From positions 1-39,012 of the forward strand of contig JAHAJA010000043.1 of NCBI GenBank assembly GCA_018372435.1: DNA of 39,012 bases, in the 5' to 3' direction. The translations under genes were made by a program, and so were the position numbers. This document shows positions 9,178-16,819 of this stretch, in pieces. Within the stretch, counting starts at the first letter, position 1; each line of letters begins with the position of its first letter. A model generated the notes under the pieces. The model did not search any database, had not been told where the DNA came from, and saw only the letters and a list, made by a program, of their open reading frames with translations. The stretch is from Clostridiales bacterium (GTDB lineage Bacteria > Bacillota > Clostridia > Lachnospirales > Lachnospiraceae).

Positions 9178-9221
9178 AATAAAAAAAGAAGTGCGTAGTT
9201 TTAGGGGATTACGCACTTCTT
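9178..9221 (-). terminator. Terminator of the acetylesterase gene
   Basis: Stem agaagtgcgta (9188-9198) pairs with tacgcacttct (9210-9220). On the minus strand the hairpin is followed by a run of seven T residues (the a-run at 9181-9187), about 50 nt after the stop. Confidence 0.85.
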
Positions 9222-9272
9222 AACTATATAAAGGTAGGTATGAACTAAGTATTAAGGCTGAATGATAAGATA

Positions 9273-10811
9273 TTAAGCATCTCGGTCGGTACGAAATGTT
9301 GACATTGGTATTCCATTCTTGCCATATAAGGTAACTGGTCCATAATTCGTCCAGTTATAGCGAACATATCTTGGCTCAGTTACTTCATCAGATGAAACAA
9401 AGATACGATTGCCTTCGATGGTTGCAGTTGCACTAACATATTCTTTATTCGCACCTGCAATTTCAAAACCAATAATAGAATCTCCTTTCACTAAGAAGCC
9501 ATCGTTAGCATGTTCAAAGTGCAATTCAATACTATTCTCGCGGATAATACGATTCTTATAGATTGGTCCATATGCAGGTACTTCCATACCGTACACATGA
9601 TAGAAAGCTTGGAGCGCAAGACGTCTTCCAACTTCTTCTTTCTCAAGCGGGTGAATATTATTGTATTCACCAAGATCTGGAATAACGGCTATTCCAGTAT
9701 TCTTAATGATTTGATGAGTGATCATCTGATGTTCACGTATTTGCGGCCAATTCTTCTTATCTTCCTCTTCTTGGTTGATAAACATTGGAAGTTGAACAAG
9801 AAGGAAAGGTAACGTATCATCTTTCCAGTCATTTCTCCACTGAGAAATTAAAAGGCGTAACATCTTCCCGTAGATGGTAGGTTTACAGTCATCCTGTTCT
9901 CCTTGATAGTAGATAAAACCACGTAAGGTATATGGGGACACTCGTGAAAGCATTGTTTCATATAGACCTCCTGGTCTAAAGAATGCTTTGGGACCAATTG
10001 GGCCTGGCCAACGATTCATACCTGCAATTTCTTGTACTTTAGACCAAAGAATATCTGGGTCAGCAGTATACAGTTCTTCGACTTTCTTTTGCCAAATAGC
10101 ATACCAAGCATCATATTCGTCTACAGCAGAACAATATTCTTCATAGCTATTAAATTGACTATATTCTTTCTCGTATTCATCGAGATAAGTTCTTGAATCT
10201 TCATCTTTTTCTAAATATTCTTTACTTGTCCAAACAGAAGCGGAGGTACCACCCCAGTTGCAACCAATGATACCTACGGTTACATCTAAGGTTGTAGCAA
10301 GATTTTTTTCGAAGTAATAGGCAACAGCAGACCAAGTACCACAGGTTTCTGGTGTACAGAGTTCCCAAGAAGTTGCTTCTTCCACCGCATAAAAATCTTT
10401 ACTAAAGTAACTTTGCTGAGGAACATTATAGAATCGGATTTTACTTGATAAGGCTGGGTCAACAGAGGAAACCACTTCTTTACCATTTTTACTGTCTTGA
10501 AGTTTTAATTCCATATTTGATTGGCCACCAGCTAACCAAACCTCACCAATCATAATATCGGTATATGTAATTGTTTCGATACCATCTGTAATTGTCATTA
10601 TATAAGGACCACCTGCTTGCATTGGTGGTAATTCAGCGGACCAAGTTTCTTCATGAATAGTTGCCTTTGTTTTATTTGATGCCAGTTCTATGGTAATAAC
10701 ATTGTTAGTAGGTTCTGATTTATAAGTACCCCAGATACAAATGCTCTTATTACGTTGTAAAACCATATGATTGCTGAACACGGCAGCAGCCTTAAGATTT
10801 TGTGATGACAT
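9273..10811 (-). CDS. SASA-type carbohydrate/sialate O-acetylesterase
   Basis: The 512-residue protein has no signal peptide and so is probably cytoplasmic. Its SGNH-type catalytic residues are visible: Ser98 in LAGGQSNMEL, the oxyanion-related NWGGTSASVW (185-194), YYQGEQD (301-307), and Asp379 and His387 in IPDLGEYNNIHPLEKEEVG. The N-terminal 90 residues form a beta domain (SNHMVLQRNKSICIWG) typical of the sialate O-acetylesterase family. In plant-fermenting clostridia these enzymes often remove acetyl groups from imported xylan or pectin oligosaccharides, so the substrate need not be sialic acid. It has its own promoter (10920-10947) and terminator. Start from taggaggtatt. Confidence 0.9.
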   Translation of the reverse strand: MSSQNLKAAAVFSNHMVLQRNKSICIWGTYKSEPTNNVITIELASNKTKATIHEETWSAELPPMQAGGPYIMTITDGIETITYTDIMIGEVWLAGGQSNMELKLQDSKNGKEVVSSVDPALSSKIRFYNVPQQSYFSKDFYAVEEATSWELCTPETCGTWSAVAYYFEKNLATTLDVTVGIIGCNWGGTSASVWTSKEYLEKDEDSRTYLDEYEKEYSQFNSYEEYCSAVDEYDAWYAIWQKKVEELYTADPDILWSKVQEIAGMNRWPGPIGPKAFFRPGGLYETMLSRVSPYTLRGFIYYQGEQDDCKPTIYGKMLRLLISQWRNDWKDDTLPFLLVQLPMFINQEEEDKKNWPQIREHQMITHQIIKNTGIAVIPDLGEYNNIHPLEKEEVGRRLALQAFYHVYGMEVPAYGPIYKNRIIRENSIELHFEHANDGFLVKGDSIIGFEIAGANKEYVSATATIEGNRIFVSSDEVTEPRYVRYNWTNYGPVTLYGKNGIPMSTFRTDRDA

Positions 10812-10919
10812 AGTAATACCTCCTAGTTATTATTAATCTAATTGATAACTAAATTCTAGTATAGATGAAAGAAAAAAAATACAGTCATTATTGGAGATAT
10901 AGTATGTAATGTGAAGATT

Positions 10920-10947
10920 TTTATATAGCACCTGATGGATTTGTCAA
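10920..10947 (-). promoter_or_regulatory. Acetylesterase promoter
   Basis: Minus strand TTGACA (10942-10947), 16 bp, TATAAA (10920-10925). The predicted leader is about 100 nt long. The -35 box begins only about 12 bp past the stop of the small Cys-rich ORF. Confidence 0.7.
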
Positions 10948-10959
10948 CTGCATTTTTTT

Positions 10960-10998
10960 CTAGTTTGAATCACACCAGCAGAGGCAGTGGTTTTTCAT
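10960..10998 (-). CDS. Tiny Cys-rich ORF behind the XRE regulator
   Basis: Twelve codons, MKNHCLCWCDSN, with a strong Shine-Dalgarno GAGGAG (11006-11011) seven bases before the ATG. The stop of the regulator gene is only about 12 bases upstream, so the two are probably co-transcribed. An in-frame ATG two codons earlier (11004) is too close to the Shine-Dalgarno. The CxCxC cluster is striking for so short a peptide. It may be a signalling or leader peptide, or the cut-off start of a longer gene lost by rearrangement. Translation is inferred only from the ribosome binding site. Confidence 0.4.
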   Translation of the reverse strand: MKNHCLCWCDSN

Positions 10999-11022
10999 AT
11001 TCATACTCCTCTATTTTAAAAA

Positions 11023-11472
11023 TCATTCTTTATCGTTCCATACACGAGATAGAATATCTTTTAACACTAAAAGAGCGTCTAAATTGCTATATTTGTACTC
11101 GTGCTTCAGATGGCTTAGGAGTTCTTTGATTTTTTCAGCGTAAAAATCAATCTCCACATCATTTTGATATGTTGTTAAAATCGGATATTTTTTGCCCCAA
11201 GCCTTTGTCCAATCAATTTTTTTTGTGGTTTCTTCGCTTATATTATCAATGGCTTCTTGTATTTCTGTTATTTGAAAATCAAATTCAATTAACTCGTCCA
11301 AAGACAGATGGTATAAAACCGCTAATTTTTTAGACTGATAAATGTCCGGAAGTGTTTCATCGAGTTCCCATTTTGAGATAGTTTGCCTACTAACCCCTAA
11401 CTTTGCAGCCACTTCTTCTTGCGATAATCCGCTTTTTTTTCTTGCACTAAATAAACTATTTCCTAAGTTCAT
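11023..11472 (-). CDS. XRE/Cro-CI family helix-turn-helix regulator
   Basis: The 149-residue protein has an N-terminal HTH (residues 7-60) with the classic pattern LSQEEVAAKLGVSRQTISKWE. The remaining 85 residues are hydrophilic and helical (ITEIQEAIDNISEETTKK, EIDFYAEKIKELLSHLKHEY) without a membrane segment or recognised ligand domain; they may serve for oligomerisation. The start follows cggagggcaat. A tiny ORF sits directly downstream. Flanking DNA at 11600-11800 is less AT-rich than the rest of the window, which hints that the gene arrived by transfer, although no integrase is present. Confidence 0.85.
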   Translation of the reverse strand: MNLGNSLFSARKKSGLSQEEVAAKLGVSRQTISKWELDETLPDIYQSKKLAVLYHLSLDELIEFDFQITEIQEAIDNISEETTKKIDWTKAWGKKYPILTTYQNDVEIDFYAEKIKELLSHLKHEYKYSNLDALLVLKDILSRVWNDKE

Positions 11473-11503
11473 ATTGCCCTCCGAATTTATTATGATAGTT
11501 ATA

Positions 11504-11532
11504 AGTATAAAGATGTGTATGGAGAAAGTCCA
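11504..11532 (-). promoter_or_regulatory. Promoter of the XRE regulator gene
   Basis: Minus strand TGGACT (11527-11532), 17 bp, TATACT (11504-11509), about 32 bp before the start codon. Confidence 0.5.
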
Positions 11533-11747
11533 CCAATTACGTTTTGCAATTTCGCCCGTTTTTTTAACATTAACCGAAGTAACATTTGATTATACTCTTT
11601 TTAACTGTTATCCTCTGTGGCAGGTATCCCTCTGGTGGATGCTATTCAATTTTCAAAGGAGATAAAGGGTATCTCACTTGTTTGCTCACGGATAGCCGAT
11701 TTGTGTAGTCTATATCTTTAAATTTCCAAAGGATTATGGGAAAAGAA

Positions 11748-11798
11748 AAAGCACCTGCCGCTTGACCGCTTCTTTCGGTCAGCAACAAGTGCTTCAAA
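11748..11798 (-). terminator. Hairpin with U-run, minus orientation
   Basis: On the minus strand GAAGCACTTG pairs with CAGGTGCTT and, inside, GCTGACCG pairs with CGGTCAAGC around AAAGAAG; TTTTTCTTTT follows. It would stop transcripts leaving the rsiV-like gene before they reach the XRE gene. The stretch 11533-11747 has no coding region I can support. Its relatively high GC suggests a foreign remnant. Confidence 0.6.
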
Positions 11799-11814
11799 AT
11801 TAATATTACAGACT

Positions 11815-11848
11815 AAACCGAAGGGGTATATTCCCTTCGGTTTTTATT
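11815..11848 (+). terminator. Terminator hairpin, plus orientation
   Basis: Perfect 11-bp stem aaaccgaaggg (11815-11825) with cccttcggttt (11833-11843), then ttttatt. It points towards the minus-strand rsiV-like gene although no plus-strand gene now ends here, so it may be left over from lost DNA. Confidence 0.7.
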
Positions 11849-11913
11849 GTTTACTGCGCACATATAAAATTCTATTTAGAGTAAGTAATTTCTAATTACG
11901 AAGTTTGAGTTGT

Positions 11914-12831
11914 TTACTTTAAAAGACCACTAATCACTGAATTAGGAATTACGAACTCTGGATTACCCATTGATCCAGGAGCTACTTCATATTCGTCAAA
12001 TACAATAACTAGATCATTGTTTGAGTTAAAGTAGAAGTTTTGATCTGGTTTGATTTCTTTGAAATTATCTGATATTTCTTCATCATCTAAGAAGTATACA
12101 ATTCCTTTATCTTCGTTTGTATTGGCACGCATCTGCTCTTTGATGTTTTCACTGATTGGAGTGATATAATCAACATCATCTTTGAAGACTGTAGATAATG
12201 TAGCTACAGAGTTTGTTTTCTTATCTATGTGATAGAAACGATAATATTGGTTTCCGCTAGCAGCTGTTTCGAGTACAGTAATACGAAGTGTAAACCAATC
12301 CTCTGTATCAGTAATAACATCATAGCTTACATCAAGACCTTTATAGGCTTCGCTACCATAATAATCTTTGGCATCTGCTTCAAACTGGTCTATAAGTTGT
12401 TGTGTGTAGCCTTTTACATCATTATTAATCTGATTTGCTGCATCCTCGTTATTTGAATTCGAACCATCTGTTTCAATATTTGGTATAGAAACATGAGCTT
12501 CAGAATTTCCATCGTTGTAATCATAGTCACGGAATGTCACTACTCTTACAATCGATCCGATAACTGGAATTTTTTCCATTGCCTTTGCAATGGATTCATT
12601 CGTGTTAGGAAGTGCTACAATTACTGCCATTGCTGCAGCTACCGCACCGCCTGCGAAACGAACGCGTCGTGTTAATGCTTTTCTTTGTTTATCTAATTTT
12701 GCTTGTTCAATCTTTTCATTCATCATTCTTCTACCTTCCTCCGGGATATGAAGATGTTGATAATCTTCCTTTAACAACTTCATATTGTCTAATACCTCTG
12801 GTTTAATTTGCTTTTCTTCTTCTATTTTCAA
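11914..12831 (-). CDS. RsiV-like membrane anti-sigma factor (DUF3298)
   Basis: In this 305-residue protein a cytoplasmic N-terminus (1-55) is followed by one membrane segment (about 58-75, AGGAVAAAMAVIVALP). An AKA sequence at 82-84 could be a signal-peptidase site, and the extracellular part ends in a DUF3298-type domain (about 195-300, YYRFYHIDKKTNSVATLSTVFKDD). This is the layout of Bacillus subtilis RsiV, whose outer domain binds lysozyme, after which signal peptidase cleavage releases SigV. The gene lies 15 nt behind an ECF sigma gene. Lysozyme sensing is inferred from the family and not shown here. Start behind aggaggtttccgctttga. Confidence 0.85.
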   Translation of the reverse strand: MKIEEEKQIKPEVLDNMKLLKEDYQHLHIPEEGRRMMNEKIEQAKLDKQRKALTRRVRFAGGAVAAAMAVIVALPNTNESIAKAMEKIPVIGSIVRVVTFRDYDYNDGNSEAHVSIPNIETDGSNSNNEDAANQINNDVKGYTQQLIDQFEADAKDYYGSEAYKGLDVSYDVITDTEDWFTLRITVLETAASGNQYYRFYHIDKKTNSVATLSTVFKDDVDYITPISENIKEQMRANTNEDKGIVYFLDDEEISDNFKEIKPDQNFYFNSNNDLVIVFDEYEVAPGSMGNPEFVIPNSVISGLLK

Positions 12832-12846
12832 AGCGGAAACCTCCTA

Positions 12847-13350
12847 TTATTCCATTAGAATGCGTAGTTTTTTCATGGCACGATAAAGGCGACTTTTTAC
12901 GGTGTTCACATTCTCGCTGGTGATAGCTGCTATTTCAGCAAGTTGCATATCTTCAAAAAATCGCAGTTTTACAATCGTCTTATCAGGCTCTTCTAGTGTT
13001 TCAAGTGCTTTCTTTAGGTCAAAGTCTTCATAAGTATCCTGAACATGTGCTGTTACAAGCTCTAGTTCGGTATATGGTTTCTTGAATTTCTTAATATAAT
13101 TTAGGGCTTCATTAATAATGATGCGATAAATCCAAGTACCTATATAGGATTTCTCTTTCACTTGACTACTATTTAAGATTGCTTTGTAAGCGCCTTCTTG
13201 AACGATATCCATTGCATCTGCTTCATTTTTTACATAGCTATATGCTAAGCGATAATATTTCTCGTAATTAGTGGTAAGTTCCTCTTGGATTTGATTTTGA
13301 ATGTCCAGTTCGGAAGAATCTTGCCTGCCTGCGTTCCATTTCTTCTTCAT
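12847..13350 (-). CDS. ECF sigma factor (SigV-like)
   Basis: The 167-residue sigma factor has region 2 (about 25-95, YRLAYSYVKNEADAMDIVQEGAYKAI and TWIYRIIINEALNYIKK) and region 4 (about 115-165, LEEPDKTIVKLRFFEDMQLAEIAAITSENVNTVKSRLYRAMKKLR). Regions 1 and 3 are absent, as expected for ECF factors. It is the first gene of a two-gene operon with its membrane anti-sigma factor. A promoter of the ECF type recognised by SigV relatives lies upstream (13460-13489), so the operon is probably self-activating. Confidence 0.93.
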   Translation of the reverse strand: MKKKWNAGRQDSSELDIQNQIQEELTTNYEKYYRLAYSYVKNEADAMDIVQEGAYKAILNSSQVKEKSYIGTWIYRIIINEALNYIKKFKKPYTELELVTAHVQDTYEDFDLKKALETLEEPDKTIVKLRFFEDMQLAEIAAITSENVNTVKSRLYRAMKKLRILME

Positions 13351-13431
13351 GACTACACCTTCTACATGTTGTTAAGTTTCTCAATTCATAGGCTTATGGA
13401 GTATCGTATGATTTCCATTCAAGCAGAATTT

Positions 13432-13443
13432 ATAACCGGTTAT
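13432..13443. promoter_or_regulatory. 12-bp perfect palindrome in the sigma factor leader
   Basis: ataaccggttat is self-complementary and lies just downstream of the predicted start site of the ECF operon. It could be an operator, but no regulator can be named and 12 bp may be chance. Confidence 0.25.
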
Positions 13444-13459
13444 TTGTTTGCTCTGAGTA

Positions 13460-13489
13460 TTAGACAATTGGGAAAGATAAAAAGTTTCA
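13460..13489 (-). promoter_or_regulatory. ECF-type (SigV-like) autoregulatory promoter
   Basis: On the minus strand TGAAAC (13484-13489), 17 bp, TGTCTAA (13460-13466). This closely fits the SigV/SigX-type consensus TGAAAC-N16/17-CGTC. A T-run follows the -35 box, as is common. The predicted leader is about 100 nt. Confidence 0.72.
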
Positions 13490-13512
13490 ATTTTTTTATT
13501 TTATTTTATATA

Positions 13513-14850
13513 TTAAATTGATTTTAATGTTTTTCTCATAAGTATAATAGCAACGATGGCAGCAATGACTTCTGAAATCGGGAAGGATACCCAGATACCC
13601 GTTGCTCCAATGAATCTGGATAATAGAAAGGATAACGGAATAATAATCACGAACTGACGTAGCAAAGAGATTGTTAGTGATTGAAAACCCATTCCCAAGG
13701 CTTCGAATGCACCGGAATATATAATACCGAAAGTAGATATTAAGAATCCGAGACAGATGATACGAAGAGCTGGTACACCGATTTCCAACATAGAAACATC
13801 GGCGTCAAACATTCCAAGAATCTGCTGTGGTATGAATAGGGATACAATAGTTCCGATAAACATAATGGCAGCAGCGAAAAGGAGACTTACACGTAACGTC
13901 TTGTGAAGTCTGTCTTTTTGCTTTGCACCATAATTATATCCTACAATGGGACGCATACCTTGAACGATACCATTGGCAGGAAGATAGATAAACGTTTGCA
14001 GTTTATAATAAATACCTAATACAGATACATGAACTTCTGAGAATCTTACTAACATACCATTAAGAATACTTACTAAGACAGATGGTAGTGACATCATAAT
14101 ACTTGATGGGACACCAACACTATATAATTGTTTGATTAATGGCTTATCAATATGCACATTACGTAAGGATACTTGTATAGGGAGCTTCTTATATGCCAAT
14201 ACGATAAGATATAAAACTAAACCAGCGATTTGACCAATTACTGTTGCAATAGCGGCCCCTGTTACTCCCATTGCTGGAAAACCGAATTTACCAAAGATTA
14301 AGATTGGATCAAGGATAATATTAATAATTGCACCAACAGCTAGTACGATCATAGTAATGGACATCTCGCCAAGTGATTGAAAAATCTTCTCGATACAAAC
14401 TTGAATAAGGCAACCAAAGGATAGGCAAAGTACAATATATCCGTACTCAGATCCCATTTCAACGATAGACTCATTGCTTGAAAACATCCGTAAGAATGGT
14501 TTGGTTACAAGTAAACCAAAGACTACGAAAAGTATGGAATGTACGATACTTAATACGATTCCTACTGAAGCTGCCTGACTAGCACGCTTGGTATTCTTAC
14601 TACCTAAATTAATTGAGATACAAGAGCTAACACCGATACCAAATCCTACTGCAATGGCAATAACTAAGTTTTGTAGTGGAAAGACAAGGGAGACTGCAGT
14701 TAATGCATCGTTACCAAGTCTAGCTACAAATATGCTGTCAATAATGTTGTACAACGACTGAATCAGCATAGAAAACATCATAGGAATTGCCATGGATACA
14801 AGAAGCGGGAATATAGGTCGGTTCTTCATTTGTTCCTGTTTTGAATTCAT
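13513..14850 (-). CDS. MATE family multidrug exporter
   Basis: The 445-residue protein has 12 predicted membrane helices in two homologous halves. Family landmarks are IPMMFSMLIQSLYNIIDSIFVARLGNDALTAVS at the N-terminus, AVGAIINIILDPILIF in the middle and GMRPIVGYNYGAKQKDR in the second half. It should export cationic drugs or dyes in exchange for Na+ or H+. The Shine-Dalgarno is gaggaggaatcaa. No hairpin lies between its stop and the ECF promoter 10 bp beyond, so read-through into the sigma gene is possible. A strong hairpin sits in its upstream region (14912-14959). Confidence 0.93.
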   Translation of the reverse strand: MNSKQEQMKNRPIFPLLVSMAIPMMFSMLIQSLYNIIDSIFVARLGNDALTAVSLVFPLQNLVIAIAVGFGIGVSSCISINLGSKNTKRASQAASVGIVLSIVHSILFVVFGLLVTKPFLRMFSSNESIVEMGSEYGYIVLCLSFGCLIQVCIEKIFQSLGEMSITMIVLAVGAIINIILDPILIFGKFGFPAMGVTGAAIATVIGQIAGLVLYLIVLAYKKLPIQVSLRNVHIDKPLIKQLYSVGVPSSIMMSLPSVLVSILNGMLVRFSEVHVSVLGIYYKLQTFIYLPANGIVQGMRPIVGYNYGAKQKDRLHKTLRVSLLFAAAIMFIGTIVSLFIPQQILGMFDADVSMLEIGVPALRIICLGFLISTFGIIYSGAFEALGMGFQSLTISLLRQFVIIIPLSFLLSRFIGATGIWVSFPISEVIAAIVAIILMRKTLKSI

Positions 14851-14911
14851 TTGATTCCTCCTCTTATTGATGATGTAATTTCCAAACTACATCATGGATT
14901 TCATTAAAAAG

Positions 14912-14965
14912 AGCTATATACTTGTCTGTTTGTATCAGAAACAGAAAAATATATAGCCTCTAAAA
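14912..14965 (-). terminator. Long hairpin with U-run ahead of the MATE gene
   Basis: Arms of about 20 nt: agctatatacttgtctgttt (14912-14931) and aaacagaaaaatatatagcc (14939-14958), loop gtatcag. On the minus strand CTTTTTAATG follows. It is the natural terminator of the nitroreductase gene. A possible promoter (TTGCAT at 15057-15062, TATCAT at 15034-15039, 17 bp apart) lies upstream of it, so it could also attenuate the MATE transcript. Confidence 0.65.
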
Positions 14966-15070
14966 AGCATTCATATTAATTTGTGACTTACGAGGACAAG
15001 TTGTGATAATCTAAACCACTTCCAAGTCCGTCAGCTATGATATCATACAATAAGAGCAAATGCAAGTGTT

Positions 15071-15832
15071 TTATTGGAGGCCGACTCCAGCACCTCCAAG
15101 CAAGAACTCTGCTTCTTTGTTTTCTCCCGGGGTAGTATCGAATCCAAATAAAGTATCTGCCATTTCTTGATCATACGCACCTACCATGCAAGTACCGCAT
15201 GATATAGATTCCGCAGCAAGATATAATGTTTGACAGATGCAACCAAGATCCATAAGAGCAACACGATGTGCCTTAGAAGCGTACTTCCATTCACAGCGGT
15301 ATGGTAGTATGCTCCAATAAAAGGAAACGGGTGCCTCTGTTAAAAACGTTTGTCCAAGAAAGGCTTCTGATATTGTTTCCTTGAAAGAACCTATAATAGT
15401 AAGCTGTTCTAATTCATGTTCAATTGGAAGATAGTGATAGAGACCTTCCTCAAGTCCACTTACATTATTGGCATAAATATATGTTTCAAAAGGATGGATA
15501 GCGCCACCAGAGGGAACATTTCTAAGCGTTGCTGTCTGATCTTTTATTACTTTCTTAACTCCTTGAGTAGCATAGAGTAAGTAAGATAGTTCATGTAATG
15601 AGATGGTATCAGGGCTATATTTTCTACAGGATTTTCTCTCTGTAAGCAATTGGTAAAAATCATTATTCTGTATGATCTCCCGAAAGTTCTTTGGTAAATG
15701 AATCCGTTTGCTTCCTTCATGATATTTGGCTAAAGAAGGTTTTTTGATATCATGATTCATATCGCTATCAAAGTCCTCGTCAGCAGCTGTATATGACTTC
15801 ATCATTTCTCTAAGTCGTTTAATTTCTTCCAT
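15071..15832 (-). CDS. SagB-type nitroreductase family FMN oxidoreductase
   Basis: The 253-residue protein carries an N-terminal extension (1-55) and a nitroreductase domain with RKSCRKYSPDTISLHELSYLLYATQG (66-91), RNVPSGGAIHPFETYIY (104-120), LMDLGCICQTLYLAAESI and the C-terminal FLLGGAGVG. The SGGAxHPxE stretch is the hallmark of SagB-type dehydrogenases, which use FMN and in RiPP clusters oxidise azolines. No cyclodehydratase or precursor gene is nearby, so a stand-alone flavin reductase is more likely. The start at 15832 follows aaggagaacctat; an in-frame ATG 23 codons upstream has no Shine-Dalgarno. Confidence 0.88.
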   Translation of the reverse strand: MEEIKRLREMMKSYTAADEDFDSDMNHDIKKPSLAKYHEGSKRIHLPKNFREIIQNNDFYQLLTERKSCRKYSPDTISLHELSYLLYATQGVKKVIKDQTATLRNVPSGGAIHPFETYIYANNVSGLEEGLYHYLPIEHELEQLTIIGSFKETISEAFLGQTFLTEAPVSFYWSILPYRCEWKYASKAHRVALMDLGCICQTLYLAAESISCGTCMVGAYDQEMADTLFGFDTTPGENKEAEFLLGGAGVGLQ

Positions 15833-15949
15833 ATAGGTTCTCCTTAAGTTTTGAGTGAATTGACTGCACAATTCGTATATAAGGTAGTTTATTTGATACA
15901 AGAAGAAAAGACTAGTACAAGAATGGCTATAATAGTTTTAGTATGCATA

Positions 15950-15971
15950 TTACAATAAATATTTATTGTAA
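15950..15971. promoter_or_regulatory. Perfect 22-bp palindrome, operator candidate
   Basis: ttacaataaat (15950-15960) is followed directly by its exact reverse complement (15961-15971). It ends 15 bp before the -35 box of the DUF2975 operon promoter. The HTH protein encoded in that operon is an obvious candidate to bind it. Confidence 0.55.
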
Positions 15972-15986
15972 AACGATAAAAAACTA

Positions 15987-16014
15987 TTGACATTCAAAAT
16001 AATAGTAGTATAAT
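15987..16014 (+). promoter_or_regulatory. Promoter of the DUF2975-HTH-DUF4173 operon
   Basis: Consensus TTGACA (15987-15992), 16 bp, consensus TATAAT (16009-16014). It is about 35 bp before the first start codon. Confidence 0.85.
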
Positions 16015-16048
16015 TAAGGAAAATGAATTAGAGATCAGGAGGTTTGTT

Positions 16049-16528
16049 ATGAATCAGCAAAAACTATCAAAATGGCTAAAATGCATCACGATACTAGTGA
16101 CGGTCATGCTTACCATTATATTGTTCCTAGTTATACCAGCCTACGGGAGGGATATTGTATGTTTGAACACAAGATATTCGGGGTGGTATATGCCATGGTT
16201 GTTATTTATATGGTTATTAGGAATCCCTTGTTATGTTGTATTATGTATATTCTGGGGGATTTGCAATGAGATTAGGAATGACAATTCTTTCTCTATAAAG
16301 AATGCAAAAGCATTAGCGATTATTAGTAAGTTAGCAATGGTAGATAGTTTCTTATTGTTTTTAGGCATTGTACTCTTTAGCGTATTCCAAATGATGCATA
16401 TAAGCATTCTTGTACTAGGAATTCTTGTTGTTATTGAAGGAATCGCAATCTCTGTTATAGCCGCAGTACTGGGACATTTGGTTCAAAAAGCAAGTAAGAT
16501 GAAGGACGAGAATGATTTAACCATATAG
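16049..16528 (+). CDS. DUF2975 family membrane protein
   Basis: The 159-residue protein has four membrane helices (about 12-30, 45-68, 94-112 and 118-146). The loop NEIRNDNSFSIKNAKALAIISK between helices two and three is the conserved feature of DUF2975 proteins. It is followed 25 nt later by a small HTH gene, the standard arrangement for this family. The pair is thought to be a membrane-linked transcription switch, but the signal is unknown. Start behind caggaggtttgtt. Confidence 0.83.
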   Translation: MNQQKLSKWLKCITILVTVMLTIILFLVIPAYGRDIVCLNTRYSGWYMPWLLFIWLLGIPCYVVLCIFWGICNEIRNDNSFSIKNAKALAIISKLAMVDSFLLFLGIVLFSVFQMMHISILVLGILVVIEGIAISVIAAVLGHLVQKASKMKDENDLTI

Positions 16529-16553
16529 TTAGGAGGAACCAGGAGGAGAATTC

Positions 16554-16787
16554 ATGGCAATTATTATTAATATTGATGTTATGCTTGCAAAACGTAAGAT
16601 GAGTGTAACAGAGTTATCAGAGCGAGTAGGAATTACAATGGCGAATATATCCATTTTGAAGAATCAAAAAGCAAAAGCTATACGTTTTGATACATTGGAT
16701 AAGATTTGTGAGGTTTTGCAGTGTCAGCCAGGTGATGTGCTTGAGTTTGTACCTGACGAGAAGGAAGAAGAGGGTCATATAAGATAG
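16554..16787 (+). CDS. Small XRE/YozG-like HTH regulator
   Basis: The 77-residue protein is almost wholly an HTH domain: MLAKRKMSVTELSERVGITMANISILKNQKAKAIRFDTLDKICEVLQCQPGDVLEFVP. This is the YozG-type Cro/CI subfamily that accompanies DUF2975 proteins. It likely binds the palindrome at 15950-15971 and regulates its own operon; that is inference. It has a doubled Shine-Dalgarno (aggaggaaccaggagg). Confidence 0.88.
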   Translation: MAIIINIDVMLAKRKMSVTELSERVGITMANISILKNQKAKAIRFDTLDKICEVLQCQPGDVLEFVPDEKEEEGHIR

Positions 16788-16819
16788 ATGTATGAAGTAG
16801 AAAGGAGTTGCTTGGTATT

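Noticed and set aside
11342..11665. Plus-strand ORF antisense to the XRE gene and its promoter
   Set aside because: The HTH on the minus strand is unmistakable, and the plus frame has no Shine-Dalgarno or family features.
15071..15832. RiPP (azole peptide) cluster around the SagB-type protein
   Set aside because: No cyclodehydratase, precursor peptide or dedicated transporter is adjacent; the neighbours are a MATE exporter and an unrelated operon.
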